Shown here: piece by piece, positions 49,701-51,450 of the stretch
How positions within the stretch are numbered: the first letter of the stretch is position 1
Layout: each line of letters opens with the position of its first letter
Assembly: GCA_028583685.1 (NCBI GenBank)
Contig: JAMXIF010001253.1
Location: 98,034,795 to 98,098,794 of the forward strand
Source: Petaurus breviceps papuanus
Lineage: Eukaryota; Chordata; Mammalia; Diprotodontia; Petauridae
DNA length: 64,000 bases
Direction of reading: 5' to 3'
Notes under the pieces: model-generated
Databases searched by the model: none
What the model saw: only the letters and a program-made list of their open reading frames with translations
What the model was told of the DNA's origin: nothing
Position numbers and translations under genes: made by a program

Positions 49701-51228
49701 GAAATATTAACTTAAATATGAGAACTCTTTTGGCTGCCATTTTTAGCGTACTTGAAAACTTTTCACTTTCTTTTCTCAAGCGCTATCGAACACCTTCCAG
49801 ATCCAGATCACGGGATCGTTTCAGGCGTAGCGAGACTCCTCCACATTGGAGACAAGAGATGCAGAGAGCTCAAAGAATGAGGGTGTCAAGTGGTGAAAGG
49901 TGGATCAAAGGGGATAAGTAAGATATAAAATTTCATCTGTACTATATTATGAAAAAAATCTTTCATTTGTAAATATTATTGTTAATTGTGCCTGCAGTTC
50001 ATTATATACCTTAAAATAATGAAATCAGTACTTGCTATAGCTGTTGGATCTTAACTGACACTGAGATTATTCTTCCTAATAGAGCATTTCCTAAAGCCCT
50101 TAATTTTTTTTCTTTTGTAGGAGTGAATTAAATGAAAATAAAAAAGAAAATCAAAAAAGTCCAGCAAGAGGAAAAGAGAGAAAAATATCTGAACACAGAC
50201 ATGTATCAGAAAGTCCAAATAGAAAAGGTGAAAAGGAAAAGAAAACGAAAGACCACAAATCCAACAGTAAAGATAGGGACACAAGGAGAAATTCAGAGAA
50301 AGATGACAGATACAATAAAAGCAAAGCAAAGAAAAGGGCCAAATCTAAAAGCAGGAGTAAAAGCAAAGAGAAGTCAAAAAGTAAAGAAAGAGATTCAAAG
50401 CATAACAGGCACGAAGAAAAGAGAATGAGATCAAGGAGCAAAGAAAGAGATCATGAAAAAGTAAAAGAAAAAGAGAAACATTCTGATTCTCGTGGCAAAG
50501 AACGAGAAAAGAGTAGGAGTAAAGAGAGGTCTAAGAGAGCAGGGTCAAAAAATAATGAACATGACCATAGCAGAAGTAAAGACAAGGATAAAAGGGCCAA
50601 GTCAAAGAGTAGAGAACGGGAGGTGACCAAAGGAAAACACAGCTCCAATGGCCGGACAAGGGAGCGAAGCAGAAGCAGGGACAAAGGAAGAAGAGCCAGA
50701 ACTAGGAGCAAAGACCGAGACCGTAGTAGGAGCAAGGAGTACTATAGGAACAGAGAGAGGGAATCCAGGAGAAGGGCGAGATCAAGGAGCAAAGAAAGGA
50801 AAGGAACACCAGAAAAATCTAGAAGTAAAGATAGGAGGAGGAGGAGAGAGTCGAGTTCAGGGAGAGAGGAGAGTCAAAGCAGAAATAAAGAAAAAAGTAA
50901 AAACCAAGAAACAAAGAGTTCACACAAAAGAGAGAACTCTGAGAGTGAAAAAAGGCATTCAAGAAACCACGATAACAGTAGCCGAGACAGCAGTAAAGAG
51001 AAAAAAGCAGACAGAGATCACAGTCCAAACTCAAGAAAACAAAATAGTAAAGACAGAGAATTAAAGTCCTCTACATACAAAAATAAGGAAGAAGAGAAGA
51101 CCAGATGCTCATTAGAAAAAGAAATCAACCAAAAATCAAAGAGTCAAGAAAGAAACCATACACGTGGTAAAGATAAAAAATCTGATCATGAGTCCAGCCC
51201 TGGAACTGATGAAGACAAAAGTGGATGA
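6990..51228 (+). CDS. PPIG: Cyclophilin G (peptidyl-prolyl isomerase G, SR-cyclophilin), 12 coding exons
   Basis: Nuclear peptidyl-prolyl cis-trans isomerase of the SR-cyclophilin group, known to associate with splicing speckles and the phosphorylated RNA polymerase II tail. Joining 6990-7050, 7610-7684, 10067-10174, 13450-13494, 16844-16931, 32949-32978, 33078-33217, 44308-44506, 46250-46417, 49009-49096, 49781-49917 and 50121-51228 gives 2247 nt in one open frame, 748 residues plus stop, close to the 754 I recall for human. Residues 1-178 are the cyclophilin domain: R67, F72, Q75, F125 and H138 sit where the CypA active-site residues lie, and H133 replaces the CypA tryptophan. A Ser/Asp/Glu run (193-221), a Lys/Arg block (222-248) and an RS/RE-rich tail (about 335-748) follow. 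Every intron starts with GT and ends with AG. The start ATG has a purine at -3 and G at +4 (ACCATGG). No truncation or frameshift is seen. The piggyBac, HAL1 and LTR insertions all lie in introns. Confidence 0.97.
7380..7580 (-). mobile_element. Older tRNA-derived/MAR-like SINE close to PPIG exon 2
   Basis: Includes tttgccatttccttttccaac, ttacagaagaggaaactgagg, gtcacatagctagtaagtgtctg and caccacctagctgcccc. It ends 29 bp before the exon 2 acceptor. Confidence 0.7.
7610..7684 (+). CDS. PPIG: PPIG coding exon 2
   Basis: Encodes AGRVVFELF through CLCTG of the isomerase domain (about residues 21-45). The acceptor is ctctttttcag and the donor is gtttgt, a weaker variant. A SINE ends only 29 bp upstream of this exon. 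Confidence 0.97.
7866..8725 (-). mobile_element. LINE-2 ORF2 fragment in PPIG intron 2
   Basis: Purine-rich on the plus strand. The minus strand carries L2 ORF2 C-terminal text ([33 protein letters not shown]). Motifs include tttaggaaaatcactttg, gggagaccatttgggaggctg and gatgaatttgaggtgcctat. Ancient and much broken. Confidence 0.65.
8842..8997 (-). mobile_element. SINE monomer, right type
   Basis: A right-type monomer with a long T-tract (A-tail in sense), flanked by TCACCATTTACTTTT on both sides (8826-8840 and 8998-9012). Confidence 0.85.
9505..9625 (+). repeat. MIR-like repeat
   Basis: gacaaatcactttatctttctgggtctcagtttccttatctgtgaaa is the characteristic MIR core. Confidence 0.6.
10067..10174 (+). 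CDS. PPIG: PPIG coding exon 3
   Basis: Encodes residues 46-81, including [15 protein letters not shown], the cyclophilin catalytic signature with R67, F72 and Q75. The acceptor is gtttag after a T/C-rich tract and the donor is gtaggt. Confidence 0.98.
10378..10680 (-). mobile_element. Heterodimeric tRNA-derived SINE (dimer A)
   Basis: Two SINE monomers inside one target duplication AACCAGTAGCAATTT (10363-10377 and 10681-10695). In sense (minus) order, the left monomer (10534-10680) has GGTAGCACAG and ACACCTGGCC. The right monomer (10378-10533) has GGTGGCTCAG and ATAACTGGCC and carries the A-tail. The junction is CAATTGCTTA joined directly to GGGGCGGCC. tRNA-type box A/B sequences are recognisable. 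Confidence 0.88.
10740..12960 (-). mobile_element. Long LINE-2 ORF2 copy in PPIG intron 3, split by a SINE
   Basis: About 2 kb of antisense L2. The minus strand reads [20 protein letters not shown] and [11 protein letters not shown] in the region before the RT core. Other L2 markers are ccaagtgatccagcaaaggaaact-like text, agaggaggaaagtgtcatag and tgaaggcccagttgagatt. A SINE (11213-11400) interrupts it. It is the longest L2 in the window; many breaks make it non-coding. Confidence 0.65.
11213..11400 (+). mobile_element. Marsupial SINE with (TA)n tail
   Basis: GGACCT-family copy whose tail has become a (TA)n microsatellite (11370-11400). The target duplication is AGTAACTAG/AGTAGCTAG. Splits the long L2. 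Confidence 0.8.
12961..13449. other. End of PPIG intron 3, unassigned
   Basis: A GC-richer patch (13150-13300) lies between the long L2 and exon 4; it may be an unrecognised old repeat. No coding features. Confidence 0.35.
13450..13494 (+). CDS. PPIG: PPIG coding exon 4
   Basis: A 45-nt exon encoding [15 protein letters not shown] (about residues 82-96), a substrate-loop segment conserved in cyclophilins. The acceptor is tgttcctag and the donor is gtaaat. Confidence 0.97.
13881..14029 (-). mobile_element. Marsupial SINE (GGACCT family)
   Basis: Flanked by the perfect duplication TAAGATGCTTATTT (13867-13880 and from 14030). Confidence 0.82.
14290..14450 (-). mobile_element. L1-family 3' UTR fragment
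   Basis: The sequence caaattctctccctcccttt followed by cactgagaaggcaagc and atattagccatg is the antisense of an L1-type 3' UTR as recalled from marsupial genomes. Confidence 0.5.
15305..15463 (-). mobile_element. Marsupial SINE (GGACCT family)
   Basis: ggagggcaatttgggttaag to cacctagctgcccc, flanked by catctttt/catctttc. Retains ccgggccggc CpGs. Confidence 0.78.
15545..15664 (+). repeat. MIR-like fragment
   Basis: gaagtgtcttgcctagggtcatag and agcagagcttgagcccaa: a worn MIR-type 3' part. Confidence 0.45.
15665..15815 (-). mobile_element. hAT-like MITE copy
   Basis: About 150 bp related to the copies at 18624-21850 and 40160-40331 (agttcctttgtaattctgtg, gagaaggagtccatagacttca), with inverted ends of the CAGGGGTTCTTAACCT kind, now worn. 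No coding capacity. Confidence 0.5.
15950..16640 (-). mobile_element. LINE-2 fragments in PPIG intron 4
   Basis: The L2 3'-end motif in antisense (acatttattaaatacctact, ctatgcactgtgctag) is followed by 3' UTR text. A piece homologous to the 10.7-13 kb copy comes next (gcagtgagggcccacttaagg against gcagtgaaggcccagttgag), so at least two L2 portions are present. Confidence 0.6.
16844..16931 (+). CDS. PPIG: PPIG coding exon 5
   Basis: Encodes [20 protein letters not shown] and on through NGSQFFI (about residues 97-125), including the active-site Phe125. The acceptor is ttgcttctttag and the donor is gtaagt. The following intron is the largest in the window (16 kb). Confidence 0.97.
17300..17590 (+). 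mobile_element. LINE-2 3' end
   Basis: Plus-strand L2 terminus: ggggcaggaactatttttca, ctctagtacctaaccca, ggctggtacatatg and aatacttgttgaatt are the standard closing motifs of L2. Confidence 0.6.
17967..18118 (+). mobile_element. Marsupial SINE (GGACCT family)
   Basis: ggggccgctaggtggcgcagtg to an A-tail, flanked by AAAATTGTTC and AAATTGTTCT. The box A and B regions are intact-looking. Confidence 0.82.
18465..18623 (+). repeat. MIR-like repeat
   Basis: gaggtcatccagcc, atagatgaggaaactgagaccc and ggttggtgctctttctgctatacc. The hAT-like MITE starts directly after it. Confidence 0.6.
19556..19626. repeat. (GATA)n microsatellite
   Basis: About 17 uninterrupted GATA units, inside the 3' UTR of the HAL1-type element directly after ORF1. 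Adjacent tatatacacatata sequence suggests growth from a pre-existing AT-rich tract. Confidence 0.95.
19710..20937 (-). pseudogene. L1-type ORF1 (coiled coil plus RNA-binding domain) of the HAL1 element
   Basis: It begins [20 protein letters not shown] and runs into a Glu/Lys-rich coiled coil ([20 protein letters not shown]). It is split by a SINE at 20529-20675 and resumes as [20 protein letters not shown]. It then enters the RRM-type core with the L1 ORF1 signature [13 protein letters not shown], and later [12 protein letters not shown] and SILDEKT. About 355 residues are expected without the SINE, matching L1 ORF1p. It is the host-independent RNA chaperone of L1 elements; here it is broken by the SINE and by frame changes. 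Confidence 0.8.
20529..20675 (-). mobile_element. Marsupial SINE inserted in HAL1 ORF1
   Basis: ggatggcatctggggttaag to cacctagccgcccc. Lies inside the ORF1 of the HAL1-type element and therefore postdates it. The flanks (cattgccttttt, gttgcctttttg) fit an imperfect duplication. Confidence 0.82.
21851..23214. other. PPIG intron 5, no recognisable feature
   Basis: AT-rich sequence after the MITE/HAL1 nest. No repeats or reading frames of note were identified. Confidence 0.45.
23215..23375 (+). repeat. MIR-like repeat
   Basis: tctaccatttactagctatgtag and tttttacctacaaaatgaagg: an ancient MIR-type SINE. Confidence 0.5.
23440..23595 (-). mobile_element. Marsupial SINE with (ATTC)n at its tail
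   Basis: ggagggcaattggggttg to cacctagccacc. The A-tail side has become (ATTC)n (23430-23447). The flanks share GGGCAAGA. Confidence 0.78.
23675..24010 (-). mobile_element. LINE-2 3' end fragment
   Basis: Antisense L2 terminus (ctaggtacaaagcactatgc, tttggaggatacaaaaac, tcaaaaaagattac) followed by 3' UTR text. Ancient. Confidence 0.5.
24011..25089. other. PPIG intron 5, mostly unassigned
   Basis: Contains only the truncated SINE at 24611-24700. Pyrimidine-rich portions could be very old L2, but I cannot show it. Confidence 0.4.
24611..24700 (+). mobile_element. Truncated SINE monomer
   Basis: The 3' two thirds of a monomer (cagcctcagatactcggcac, aataactggctgtgtaacc) with an A-tail; the 5' end is missing. 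Confidence 0.65.
25090..25560 (-). mobile_element. L1 ORF2 3' end and 3' UTR fragment
   Basis: Antisense of the L1 ORF2 C-terminal region: aattgttctcttggttatgc, catttcttattgtggagtaatatt, ttacctcacattcatatacc and the ttgtttttagttctttc stretch correspond to the conserved tail of marsupial L1 ORF2. Strongly decayed. Confidence 0.6.
25661..25807 (-). mobile_element. Marsupial SINE (GGACCT family)
   Basis: Flanked by ACTTCCTCACTTT and AACTTCCTCACTTT. Confidence 0.82.
25860..26270 (+). mobile_element. LINE-2 reverse-transcriptase region fragment
   Basis: Plus-strand L2: ttgaactttctgcatcatttgatgctattaactac is the decayed AFDTVDH region, and cacctatatgctgatgaaccccaaatatatacc is the YADD region. The order and spacing fit L2 ORF2. 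Confidence 0.65.
26271..26769. other. PPIG intron 5, no recognisable feature
   Basis: AT-rich; ends in a T run before the unclassified repeat. Confidence 0.4.
26770..27090 (+). repeat. Unclassified interspersed-repeat-like segment
   Basis: GC-richer than its surroundings: ccattcttctcctgggccct, actggacccagatggctctg and caagtcatgtcatcatttcc. It resembles a repeat common in marsupials by memory, but I cannot name it. A 74-residue open stretch on the plus strand is not conserved coding sequence as far as I can see. Confidence 0.4.
27090..28385 (-). mobile_element. LINE-2 3' portion, split by a solo LTR
   Basis: Antisense L2 terminus (aatatttattaaatatcttctg, ggcctggactaag, then after the LTR ggactagggatacaaaaag, ttttcaaggagcttac). 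It continues into ORF2 C-terminal text (minus strand [14 protein letters not shown]) and gggagaccag-like and aatccaggtgtgaggtgata motifs. The break at 27144-27724 is exactly filled by the LTR. Confidence 0.7.
27144..27724 (-). mobile_element. Solo LTR of an endogenous retrovirus-like element
   Basis: A 581-bp fossil with TG...CA ends (TGATAGGGGAC at one side, GTACCCCATCA at the other, imperfect inverted termini) and a 5-bp target duplication CTAAG (27139-27143, 27725-27729). The minus strand carries an AATAAA before its 3' end, which sets the orientation. No internal region flanks it, so it is a recombined solo LTR. It inserted into an older L2. The family is not identified. Confidence 0.75.
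28620..29860 (+). mobile_element. L1 ORF2 3' part, split by a dimeric SINE
   Basis: Plus-strand L1 C-terminal sequence: taagagaaatgcaaataaaa, then after the SINE ttggtgaagccgtgaactag, tgacccagatattctactatg, aatggccattatttgggaat and gaaatgcgaagagccaggg, followed by 3' UTR. This is the standard order of the L1 ORF2 tail. A dimeric SINE (28733-29032) inserted into it and duplicated AAAATAGCCCTGAA. It is decayed and not coding. Confidence 0.7.
28733..29032 (+). mobile_element. Heterodimeric tRNA-derived SINE (dimer C)
   Basis: Left monomer 28733-28877 and right monomer 28878-29032, with the same diagnostic bases and the same A-tail-less junction as the other two dimers (ttgctta|ggggcgg). The whole is flanked by AAAATAGCCCTGAA (28718-28731 and 29033-29046). 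Inserted in an L1. GGGATCGAATCC is close to the tRNA B-box consensus. Confidence 0.88.
29890..30340 (+). mobile_element. LINE-2 3' UTR and terminus
   Basis: Pyrimidine-rich sequence ending in attgtaatcttattatcaggg, cagtgttgtccttagcagg and tatttgttgaaatt, the closing motifs of L2 on the plus strand. Confidence 0.5.
30440..30655 (-). mobile_element. LINE-2 ORF2-derived fragment
   Basis: gagtttgagattatgacagg, acatccaaatggagaact and catagaagtgatag match the antisense L2 ORF2 region seen at 47.9 kb and 8.5 kb. Short and decayed. Confidence 0.4.
30667..30826 (+). mobile_element. Marsupial SINE (GGACCT family)
   Basis: ggcggctaggtagcccagtg to an A-tail, flanked by GAAGAGCTGG on both sides (30657-30666 and 30827-30836). 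Confidence 0.82.
30830..31690. other. PPIG intron 5, unassigned purine-rich sequence
   Basis: Purine-rich plus strand of the same texture as antisense L2 (aggccttgctctagattaag), but the individual motifs are too worn to assign. Confidence 0.35.
31694..31849 (+). mobile_element. SINE monomer, mosaic type
   Basis: The 5' part resembles the left monomer (ggtagcccagcgag) and the interior the right monomer (gatacttagcaccacaccc). Flanked by AGATGATACTTG (31682-31693 and again from 31850). Confidence 0.8.
31950..32335 (+). mobile_element. Old HAL1/L1 3' UTR fragment
   Basis: Purine-rich plus-strand segment resembling the sense 3' UTR of the HAL1-type elements (agaatggggtaaatta, ctcaattgggtatagaaat). 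It is more diverged than the two larger copies and carries a short (CA)n run. Confidence 0.6.
32336..32948. other. End of PPIG intron 5, no repeat recognised
   Basis: AT-rich, about 600 bp free of recognisable repeats just before the 30-nt exon. It may hold the splicing signals needed for that exon. Confidence 0.4.
32949..32978 (+). CDS. PPIG: PPIG coding exon 6 (30-nt small exon)
   Basis: A 30-nt exon encoding [10 protein letters not shown] (residues 127-136) including H133, the residue at the CypA Trp121 position. The acceptor is cctcaaaag with a distant pyrimidine tract and the donor is gtaaat. Frame continuity on both sides (ATA across the 5' junction, GGG across the 3' junction) fixes both ends. 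Confidence 0.94.
33078..33217 (+). CDS. PPIG: PPIG coding exon 7
   Basis: Encodes [20 protein letters not shown] through CGELIPKSK (residues 137-182), the end of the cyclophilin domain. Only 99 bp of intron separate it from exon 6. Donor gtgagg at 33218. Confidence 0.97.
33218..34429. other. Start of PPIG intron 7, no recognisable repeat
   Basis: AT-rich; contains the 21-bp tandem duplication at 34172-34213. Confidence 0.4.
34172..34213. repeat. Perfect 21-bp tandem duplication
   Basis: Two head-to-tail copies of a 21-bp unit beginning caaagcagtatt (34172-34192 and 34193-34213), in PPIG intron 7. Confidence 0.9.
34430..34585 (+). repeat. MIR-like repeat
   Basis: agctttgccacttagtagc, ttcttggtcttagtttatc and aaggccttcccaactc: a worn MIR-type SINE in intron 7. 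Confidence 0.5.
34586..36772. other. PPIG intron 7, no recognisable feature
   Basis: 2.2 kb of unique-looking sequence between a MIR-like repeat and dimer B. No coding features. Confidence 0.45.
36788..37091 (-). mobile_element. Heterodimeric tRNA-derived SINE (dimer B)
   Basis: Right monomer 36788-36944 and left monomer 36945-37091 on the minus strand, flanked by the perfect 15-bp duplication AAGACTCCCAAGATT (36773-36787 and 37092-37106). The diagnostic differences between the monomers and the junction match dimers A and C. Confidence 0.88.
37686..37748. repeat. Paired subterminal palindromes of the piggyBac element
   Basis: The palindrome GTCCCCTCTCAGGGGAC occurs twice (within 37686-37704 and 37730-37748). 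The outer flanks TCGGA and TCCGA also pair, so the whole block can fold as two hairpins or one larger cruciform. It lies 15 bp inside the left terminus, where piggyBac transposases bind. Confidence 0.8.
38281..39003 (+). pseudogene. piggyBac transposase, N-terminal reading frame with internal deletion
   Basis: 240 residues from the ATG at 38281. Residues 1-100 are acidic/Ser-rich ([18 protein letters not shown]), as usual at piggyBac N-termini. [14 protein letters not shown] (about 115-128) opens the dimerisation/DNA-binding domain. At residues 157-165 (about 38750-38775) the text jumps from WHKWYSRIP to the KLLERV region just before the second catalytic motif, [10 protein letters not shown] (178-187, Asp181), so roughly 200 residues containing the first catalytic Asp are absent. 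[11 protein letters not shown] follows, then the frame departs from the family within about 38905-38945. The upstream acceptor-like ttttttattag suggests a 5' intron. This is not a host gene. Confidence 0.85.
38940..39568 (+). pseudogene. piggyBac transposase, C-terminal part with zinc-binding tail
   Basis: Continues the transposase in two other frames. [17 protein letters not shown] and GVVDRADQY (third catalytic Asp, near 39135) lie in one frame up to about 39200, where a G/T run shifts the frame. [26 protein letters not shown] and the Cys-rich tail follow (CIVC, YYCQTC, HIGEC; 39434-39535), which is the C-terminal zinc finger that binds subterminal DNA in this family. The stop codon at 39566-39568 lies inside an AATAAA (39564-39569). 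Confidence 0.88.
40005..40155 (+). repeat. MIR-like repeat
   Basis: gccacctccagcacttagctaaat-type text, gaccttagacaagtcaccaaac and gtttccttacttgtgcaatgg. Directly abuts a hAT-like MITE. Confidence 0.55.
40160..40331 (+). mobile_element. hAT-like MITE copy
   Basis: caggggcttttaacatttttgtgtc at the left, gtaaaaatcctg at the right and agataaaatacgtaagattataaaagg inside. About 170 bp with inverted ends, opposite in orientation to the other two copies. Confidence 0.55.
40880..41130 (+). repeat. MIR-like repeat
   Basis: ccatttactgctgtgac, tccttagttttcttatttctgaaatgagg and ccttcttatagctttg-type text: a long MIR-type copy. Confidence 0.5.
41270..41625 (+). repeat. Two adjacent MIR-like fragments
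   Basis: First, aggcctggagaagtaaaatgc and gaacctgggtctcccg (41270-41405). Second, catttaaaggataaggaagc and ttctcttgactccaagtc (41410-41625). Confidence 0.45.
41690..41960 (+). mobile_element. LINE-2 3' UTR fragment
   Basis: Plus-strand text with ccatccagaaggcttttcca, gttatttattatcttgtgct and ctggattataagctcctga, which are L2 3' UTR landmarks. Confidence 0.5.
42194..42565. repeat. Local duplication, two copies of about 90 bp
   Basis: actcatagagatgttgatcctgaat followed by tcttagtgtctgctagcttacagtaa (42194-42285) recurs as actcacagagatgctgatcctgaat and gcttagtgcctgctactttacagtaa (42482-42565). The spacing is about 286 bp, same orientation. Confidence 0.75.
42925..43077 (-). mobile_element. SINE monomer, right type
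   Basis: A right-type monomer flanked by the perfect 15-bp duplication TCATGTAGATCTTTT (42910-42924 and 43078-43092). Confidence 0.85.
43302..43461 (-). mobile_element. SINE monomer, mosaic type
   Basis: The interior is left-like (ccaggtgtttctgggtaggtg) but the 5' end is right-like (gagccacctggcc). An 18-bp T-tract forms the tail. The flanks are tatttactcttt and tatttacttactcttt. Confidence 0.8.
43843..44003 (-). mobile_element. Marsupial SINE (GGACCT family), perfect target duplication
   Basis: Flanked by the perfect 18-bp duplication CACTTGATTCTATTTTCT (43825-43842 and 44004-44021), about 300 bp before PPIG exon 8. Confidence 0.85.
44308..44506 (+). CDS. PPIG: PPIG coding exon 8
   Basis: Encodes residues 183-248: KKEEKKRHK, then a run of Ser with Asp/Glu ([12 protein letters not shown] type, a typical casein-kinase-2 substrate pattern) and a dense Lys/Arg block that looks like a nuclear localisation signal. 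The acceptor is attaaag in AT-rich sequence with a poor pyrimidine tract. The donor is gttagt. Confidence 0.95.
44795..44970 (+). repeat. MIR-like repeat
   Basis: gagagaagaaattatttgtcc and caagtcctgaactcagaa, directly after PPIG exon 8. Confidence 0.4.
45100..45335 (-). mobile_element. L1-family 3' UTR fragment
   Basis: The sequence acaagcattttctttttcttcc, the gaggtaggg block and tgtctcattttgcattttgagtc resemble the antisense of an L1-type 3' UTR recalled from marsupials. It is diverged. Confidence 0.45.
45445..45575 (+). repeat. MIR-like fragment
   Basis: taagtaacttgttgaggatcac and gattctaggtcttcttgg: a decayed MIR-type 3' part. Confidence 0.4.
45952..46095 (-). mobile_element. Marsupial SINE (GGACCT family)
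   Basis: gcatttggggttaag to cacctaactgcccc, flanked by TAATTTTAGGATT and TAATTTTAGAATT, about 150 bp before PPIG exon 9. Confidence 0.8.
46196..46231. repeat. (TATG)n microsatellite before PPIG exon 9
   Basis: Seven or more TATG units after a short TA run, ending 18 bp before the exon 9 acceptor AG. Confidence 0.9.
46250..46417 (+). CDS. PPIG: PPIG coding exon 9
   Basis: Encodes residues 249-304, including [20 protein letters not shown] and the conserved [17 protein letters not shown] segment. A (TATG)n microsatellite lies directly upstream of the acceptor (cattaag). The donor is gtaagt. The Cys codon TG|T spans the junction. Confidence 0.96.
46575..46790 (-). mobile_element. Marsupial SINE with internal (GT)n(GA)n expansion
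   Basis: A normal SINE frame interrupted at 46636-46706 by a GT-rich then GA-rich microsatellite at the site where related copies have gttttttgtgtt. Flanks tatagaactttt and tgtagaacttct. Confidence 0.8.
47090..48110 (-). mobile_element. LINE-2 fragments in PPIG intron 9
   Basis: Antisense L2-like text: gaccttgaatgccaaggctaag, gggaagctattcaactttc, gttgaatttgaggtgttgatagg and ggacgtctaagagaag. Ancient and much diverged. Confidence 0.45.
48240..48440 (+). repeat. MIR-like repeat
   Basis: aaggacctcaatgattgtg, cattttacaaataagaaaac and cttcttcccactgtaccac in PPIG intron 9. Confidence 0.5.
48722..48883 (-). mobile_element. SINE monomer, right type
   Basis: A right-type monomer flanked by the perfect 16-bp duplication GGTTATTTTAAATGTT (48706-48721 and 48884-48899), in PPIG intron 9. 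Confidence 0.87.
49009..49096 (+). CDS. PPIG: PPIG coding exon 10
   Basis: Encodes [20 protein letters not shown] and KIKGRGPR (about residues 306-334). The acceptor is tacttctag and the donor is gtaagt. Confidence 0.96.
49097..49780. other. PPIG intron 10, no repeats recognised
   Basis: AT-rich, 684 bp, with canonical splice ends. Confidence 0.5.
49781..49917 (+). CDS. PPIG: PPIG coding exon 11
   Basis: Encodes [20 protein letters not shown] through [10 protein letters not shown] (about residues 335-379), the start of the RS-rich tail. The acceptor is ttctcaag and the donor is gtaaga at 49918. Confidence 0.97.
50121..51228 (+). CDS. PPIG: PPIG coding exon 12, RS/RE-rich C-terminal tail
   Basis: The last coding exon, 1108 nt without a break, encodes residues 380-748. 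The tail consists of many short [15 protein letters not shown] and KEK-type units, highly basic and Ser-rich, ending in [11 protein letters not shown] as in the human protein. Purine-only codons dominate, which is why long antisense reading frames appear opposite it; those are not genes. The acceptor is ttttgtag. Confidence 0.98.
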
Positions 51229-51450
51229 GTGAGGGCTTTGAACTTTGTATTTCCATTTTTCTCTTTAGGTTTTAGAGACTTGCTGAAGAACATCCTTTTT
51301 TTTTTTTTTCGTTGTTTTCCTCTTCCTTTTTGTTTTGGGGGTTGTTTTTTTTTTTTTTAATGCGGACTTCATTAAGTTTGATCTTTTGATATTCTACAAC
51401 CTGAATAATTTGTACTGCTAAAGTTTTAATAAACTTGAAATGAGAAAAAA
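51229..51450 (+). other. PPIG: PPIG proximal 3' UTR with poly(A) signal
   Basis: AATAAA at 51428-51433 lies about 200 nt after the stop and is followed by a GT-rich stretch (ttttgtgtaatattgtgtg), a standard cleavage and polyadenylation arrangement. T runs at 51297-51310 and 51345-51358 precede it. Confidence 0.75.

Noticed and set aside
50051-51034. Long leucine-rich reading frames on the minus strand opposite PPIG exon 12
   Set aside because: They are the antisense of purine-rich Arg/Lys/Glu/Ser codons; no splice sites, start context or family features support them.
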